Part shown: piece by piece, positions 43,034 through 43,342 of the stretch
Numbering within the stretch: position 1 is the stretch's first letter
How the letters are laid out: each line of letters opens with the position of its first letter
Source: Bradyrhizobium centrolobii
Lineage (GTDB): Bacteria > Pseudomonadota > Alphaproteobacteria > Rhizobiales > Xanthobacteraceae
Assembly (NCBI RefSeq): GCF_001641635.1
Contig: NZ_LUUB01000095.1
Location: 18,424 to 61,765 of the forward strand
Length of the DNA: 43,342 nt
Direction of reading: 5' to 3'
Translations under genes and position numbers: made by a program
The notes under the pieces: model-generated
Database searches by the model: none
Told to the model about the DNA's origin: nothing
What the model saw: only the letters and a program-made list of their open reading frames with translations

Positions 43034-43342
43034 GATGGTGTGGACGGCCCCCTACGGCATCAGTGTGCCAGAATGAGGTTGTTGCAAATCTCAGACAAGG
43101 GAGCCGTCCGTGAGCCAGATTATCCGCATTGGGATGGATACGTCGAAGTATATTTTTCAATTGCATGGGGTTGATGCATCGGAATCGGTCGTGCTTCGCA
43201 AGCGGCTGAGCCGCAAGGCGATGCGGGCGTTCTTTGCCAAGCTGCCGCCGACGGTGGTGGCGATCGAGGCCTGCGGGGCTGCCCACCACCTGGCGCGAGA
43301 GCTTGGCAAGCTGGGGCACACGGCCAAGCTGATCGCGCCGCA
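43034..43342 (+). mobile_element. IS110-family insertion sequence, left end (right end outside window)
   Basis: The transposase gene beginning at 43110 identifies the family. The left boundary is placed at about 43034 because the palindromic repeat loses its expected sequence there; the exact edge needs a second copy of the element. This leaves only about 75 bases of non-coding left end. IS110-type elements have no terminal inverted repeats of the usual kind, and none is seen. Confidence 0.6.
43110..43342 (+). CDS. IS110-family transposase, N-terminal fragment
   Basis: Translation from GTG 43110 gives VSQIIRIGMDTSKYIFQLHG, with the first catalytic Asp of the DEDD RuvC-like domain in GMDTSK and the Glu in VVAIEACGAAHH, diagnostic of IS110 transposases. 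AAGGGAG lies six bases before the GTG. Only the first 77 codons are in the window, and the frame is still open at the edge, so integrity cannot be judged. The first codons are richer in A and T (ATT, TAT, TTT, CAA) than in the flanking genes, consistent with a mobile origin. Confidence 0.88.
   Translation, partial: MSQIIRIGMDTSKYIFQLHGVDASESVVLRKRLSRKAMRAFFAKLPPTVVAIEACGAAHHLARELGKLGHTAKLIAP

Overview
The window is a 43.3 kb piece of a high-GC alphaproteobacterial chromosome. The gene content and the style of the intergenic repeats point to Bradyrhizobium or a close relative in the Nitrobacteraceae. This is a judgement from remembered protein families and repeat types, not from a database search. 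Almost every gene is ordinary chromosomal housekeeping or conserved hypothetical. I see no tRNA or rRNA gene, no CRISPR array and no prophage. The one clear mobile element is an IS110-family element cut by the right edge.

Layout. 1-3006: the C-terminal part of RNase HII (rnhB), a polytopic GT-C-like membrane protein, and a convergent uracil-DNA glycosylase that lacks two of the usual Fe-S cysteines. 3244-7887 (+): ETF-ubiquinone oxidoreductase, an exported TPR protein and ispE. 8027-11459 (-): an HxlR regulator with a clear palindromic operator, a FabF-type ketoacyl-ACP synthase, a LysE-type exporter and an alpha/beta hydrolase. 11940-15483: a long-chain polyprenyl diphosphate synthase (-), divergent from a DUF2007 / tRNA-methyltransferase-like pair, then a 32-codon small ORF, an S49 peptidase and a small membrane protein. 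15705-22629: glyQ, glyS, a DUF1236-type exported protein, a DUF3096 miniprotein, and pyruvate phosphate dikinase with an unusual Lys/Ala/Pro-rich N-terminal tail and a textbook terminator. 23244-28766: a SleB-type cell-wall hydrolase and the nadA-nadB-nadC operon (-) with two operator-like palindromes upstream. 28989-34419 (+): an MFS transporter, an AcuI-type reductase, an exported hypothetical protein, a DUF6894-type protein and a chemoreceptor. 34626-41437 (-): a large DUF2339 membrane protein, a NadQ-type (COG4111) regulator, a PTP-like phosphatase, and the tightly overlapped ygfZ-tag-HD operon. 41539-43342 (+): a dihydroorotase-family protein with a changed metal site, then the start of the IS110-family element.

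How the genes work together. The main link is NAD synthesis. nadABC encodes the de novo route from aspartate to nicotinate mononucleotide, its upstream region carries two copies of a TATACTCA-N3-TGAGTATA-like palindrome, and a candidate regulator of just this pathway (NadQ type, with a decayed Nudix motif) lies about 9 kb away. The HxlR gene, its operator and the ketoacyl synthase form a second self-contained regulatory unit. DNA maintenance genes recur (RNase HII, the glycosylase, Tag).

The intergenic spaces are unusually rich in long imperfect palindromes of at least five sequence families. They sit mainly between convergent genes or at gene ends. One interrupts the nadA-nadB spacer, and another appears to have been the landing site of the IS110 element.
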